A DNA stretch of 6,607 nt from Deltaproteobacteria bacterium (GTDB taxonomy: Bacteria > Desulfobacterota > Desulfarculia > Adiutricales > JAGVGV01), in assembly GCA_020056895.1 (NCBI GenBank), contig JAGVGV010000689.1, positions 1 through 6,607 on the forward strand. Direction: 5' to 3'. Under the pieces are notes generated by a model. It was not told the origin of the DNA and did no database searches. It saw only the letters and a list, made by a program, of their open reading frames with translations. The stretch's first letter is position 1; every line of letters begins with the position of its first letter. A program made the position numbers and the translations under genes. Positions 5,798-6,607 of the stretch are shown in pieces.

Positions 5798-6607
5798 ACT
5801 GGACGACCTGATCAAAAAAAAGGAATCCTTCAAAATCCTGTTGGTGGATGACAAGGCCAACATGCGGCGGACCCTGCGCAACATGCTTCGGGGCATGGGC
5901 TTTTCCAATTTCAGGGAAGGCGAGGACGGTGAAGTGGGGTTCCAGCGGGTCAACGCCGAAAAACTGGATTTCGTTATTTGCGACTGGAACATGCCCCGCA
6001 TGAACGGCGTTGAATTTTTGCGCCAGGTCCGGGCCGAGGAACGATTCCAGGACCTGCCCTTTTTGATGATCACCGCCGAGGTGGAAGAAGGGACCGTAGC
6101 GGAATCCATCGAGGCCGAGGTGGATGGGTATATCCTCAAGCCGTTCCTGCCCAAAACGCTCGAAGAAAAAATGGTGGAAATCCTCAAGCGCCGGGCCACG
6201 CCTTCGCCCCTGGAAACGCACCTCAAGGTGGCTGAAATCCACATGAAGGCCGGCAATTATCCCCTGGCGCACAAGGAATTGGATCAGGCCGCCAAGATCA
6301 GCCCCCGAGGTCCTAAAGTCCATTTCGCCCGAGGCCAGGCGTATGAAGCCGAAGGCAACCTGGCCCAGGCCGAAAAGGCCTATACCAAAGCGCGGGAAAT
6401 GGGCCCCAAATTCATCCGGGCTCACGAAAAGCTGGCCGATATGTACGCCCGCCAGGGCCGGAACGAGGACGTGGTCCGGGTACTGAAGGAAGCCTCGGTG
6501 GTCAGCCCCAAGAACGCCGAACGCCAGACCAAGCTGGGCCAGGCCCTGTTGGCCGAAGGCCGGGTGCAGGAAGCCAAAAAGGCCTTCAATTACGCCGCCG
6601 AACTGGA
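5790..6607 (+). CDS. Response regulator with receiver domain and TPR repeats (3' end outside window)
   Basis: The frame starts at ATG 5790 and stays open to the window edge, with 272 residues visible. The receiver domain (about 14-135) has every key residue: acidic pair D20-D21 in ILLVDD, phosphoacceptor D65 in CDWNMP, T95 in LMITAE and K117 in ILKPF. It should be phosphorylated by the upstream kinase and dephosphorylated by CheX. From about 140 on the sequence is made of TPR-like helix pairs: about 142-175 (VAEIHMKAGNYPLAHKELDQ), 176-209 (FARGQAYEAEGNLAQAEKAY), 210-243 (KLADMYARQGRNEDVVRVLK) and 244 onward (KLGQALLAEGRVQEAKKAF), the last cut by the edge. TPRs bind proteins, so output is probably a protein contact. 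A further domain beyond the window cannot be excluded. A run of eight A (5814-5821) lies early in the gene and reads as three Lys codons. Confidence 0.9.
   Translation, partial: MSELDDLIKKKESFKILLVDDKANMRRTLRNMLRGMGFSNFREGEDGEVGFQRVNAEKLDFVICDWNMPRMNGVEFLRQVRAEERFQDLPFLMITAEVEEGTVAESIEAEVDGYILKPFLPKTLEEKMVEILKRRATPSPLETHLKVAEIHMKAGNYPLAHKELDQAAKISPRGPKVHFARGQAYEAEGNLAQAEKAYTKAREMGPKFIRAHEKLADMYARQGRNEDVVRVLKEASVVSPKNAERQTKLGQALLAEGRVQEAKKAFNYAAEL

Overview
The window is one strand of a GC-rich bacterial chromosome. All seven genes read on the + strand, and their third codon positions are strongly G/C. Gene content suggests a deltaproteobacterial / Desulfobacterota-type organism. The clues are a cytosolic PAS histidine kinase with a Cys/His-rich PAS, an adjacent CheX and TPR response regulator, and a solo AmmeMemoRadiSam-type radical SAM gene. 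This placement is inference from gene style, not proof. No RNA gene, CRISPR array, insertion sequence or prophage gene was seen.

Region 1 (1-1004) is the 3' part of ilvD, dihydroxy-acid dehydratase of branched-chain amino acid synthesis. Its N-terminal part lies upstream of the window. A 139-base gap follows, holding two strong GC hairpins without a T-tract.

Region 2 (1144-3719) is a compact three-gene cluster that looks like one operon. It encodes a class I SAM-dependent methyltransferase (TTG start), then a radical SAM enzyme of the AmmeMemoRadiSam / PflA-like family, coupled to it by an ATGA overlap, and then a RadC-family JAB/MPN protein 6 bases further on. The Memo and AMMECR1 partners of the radical SAM enzyme are not in the window.

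Region 3 (3720-4056) is a 337-base non-coding stretch. It contains a nested hairpin after radC, a plausible sigma70-type promoter (TTGCGC, 17-base spacer, TACAAT) and a leader of about 137 bases.

Region 4 (4057-6607) is a phosphosignalling operon: cheX (a CheY-P phosphatase family protein), a soluble PAS histidine kinase, and a response regulator whose receiver domain is followed by TPR repeats and which runs off the window. The likely logic is that the kinase senses a cytosolic cue through a PAS carrying a possible metal or redox site and phosphorylates the REC-TPR protein at Asp65. CheX would remove the phosphate. Output would be by protein-protein contact, since no DNA-binding or enzymatic output domain is visible so far. 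The kinase lacks the Thr/Asn normally used by HisKA kinases for phosphatase activity, which fits a division of labour with CheX. This is the most interesting part of the window.
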